NCBI RefSeq assembly: GCF_902706285.1
Contig: NZ_CACSKD010000004.1
Location: 359,710-423,709 of the forward strand
Direction of reading: 5' to 3'
Source of the DNA: Rhizobium sp. 18055
GTDB lineage: Bacteria > Pseudomonadota > Alphaproteobacteria > Rhizobiales > Rhizobiaceae
DNA length: 64,000 bases
Position numbers and translations under genes: made by a program. Below, in pieces: positions 63,876 through 64,000 of this stretch (within the stretch, counting starts at the first letter, position 1; each line of letters begins with the position of its first letter). The notes under the pieces are model-generated. The model was not told the origin of the DNA, did not search any database, and saw nothing but the letters and a program-made list of their open reading frames with translations.

Positions 63876-63905
63876 TTGACTTAGAAAGGTTGGTAGCCGT
63901 ATAAG
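63876..63905 (+). promoter_or_regulatory. rRNA-operon-type promoter reading off the right edge
   Basis: TTGACT (63876-63881), an 18-base spacer and TATAAG (63900-63905) are followed by a GC-rich discriminator GCGCCTC, as in stringently controlled rrn promoters of Rhizobiaceae. The 95 bases that follow are non-coding and leader-like. A 16S rRNA gene probably starts beyond the window; no rRNA sequence is seen inside it. Confidence 0.65.
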
Positions 63906-64000
63906 CGCCTCACTGAACGAGGGCGGCGGCGCTGCTGGCGACGACGACTTTCGCTCATGTGTTTCCGAATTGGCTGCGATGCTGATTGAGGTTTGGGGCT

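Noticed and set aside
1..64000. CRISPR arrays, prophage, conjugation genes, tRNA genes
   Set aside because: I looked for regularly spaced repeats, phage structural genes, relaxase/T4SS genes and tRNA-like cloverleafs and saw none that could be supported by eye.

Overview
The window is a GC-rich alphaproteobacterial chromosome segment, most likely from the Rhizobiaceae (Rhizobium/Agrobacterium/Ensifer group). The evidence is codon usage, the gene families present (cysTWA-sbp, glgX, gcdH, gabD, a BMP-type nucleoside transporter, OxyR-AhpCF), GGAAC-N16-CGTT general-stress promoters, a four-hairpin CCUCCUCCC small RNA of the kind known from Rhizobiales, and an rrn-type promoter at the right edge. 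Assignments rest on reading translations and motifs; no database search was possible.

Left part (1-23.4 kb), mostly housekeeping: a partial metallo-beta-lactamase-fold hydrolase, a PcaD-like hydrolase, a lipocalin-like protein, a membrane adenylate cyclase with a periplasmic CxxCH haem site, glycogen debranching GlgX, an SDR and a GST. A small stress locus follows: two tiny overlooked membrane-protein ORFs and a DUF2934 gene, each behind an EcfG/RpoE2-like promoter. Next come cardiolipin synthase with an EEP-family partner, an esterase, a PAS-PAS-GGDEF protein, the sulfate ABC transporter, a polyol dehydrogenase, a DedA protein, a truncated flavoprotein remnant, glutaryl-CoA dehydrogenase and guanine deaminase.

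Centre (23.5-45.7 kb), the most interesting region: two divergent gene sets around a 450-bp control region. Leftward run a BMP-family ABC importer (binding protein, ATPase, two permeases), an 8-oxoguanine-deaminase-like amidohydrolase and a Rieske-less oxygenase catalytic subunit. Rightward run a degenerate acylphosphatase-like protein, a stand-alone Rieske protein, a GST-like protein, adenine deaminase, a LysR regulator, a two-subunit ThDP decarboxylase, a GMC oxidoreductase, a second amidohydrolase (pterin-deaminase-like candidate), a second Rieske-less oxygenase, a fused FAD-molybdopterin hydroxylase with separate 2Fe-2S subunit, and an aldehyde dehydrogenase. The Rieske oxygenase appears split: two catalytic subunits lacking the [2Fe-2S] loops, one shared Rieske protein and a GST-like partner. 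This resembles NdmC/NdmD/NdmE of caffeine degradation but in a new arrangement. I propose an import and oxidative degradation route for purine- or pterin-type heterocycles; the substrate is unproven.

Right part (45.7-64 kb): a short accessory patch (P-loop protein, HAD hydrolase, decayed IS110 element), a LysR/SDR divergent pair, an ahpC-ahpF-oxyR block with an OxyR-like operator before ahpC, an anti-Shine-Dalgarno small RNA, gabD, a lytic transglycosylase, an ABC importer linked to a glycerophosphodiesterase and an inositol-monophosphatase-family enzyme, an ArsR regulator, and a strong rrn-type promoter reading off the right edge.
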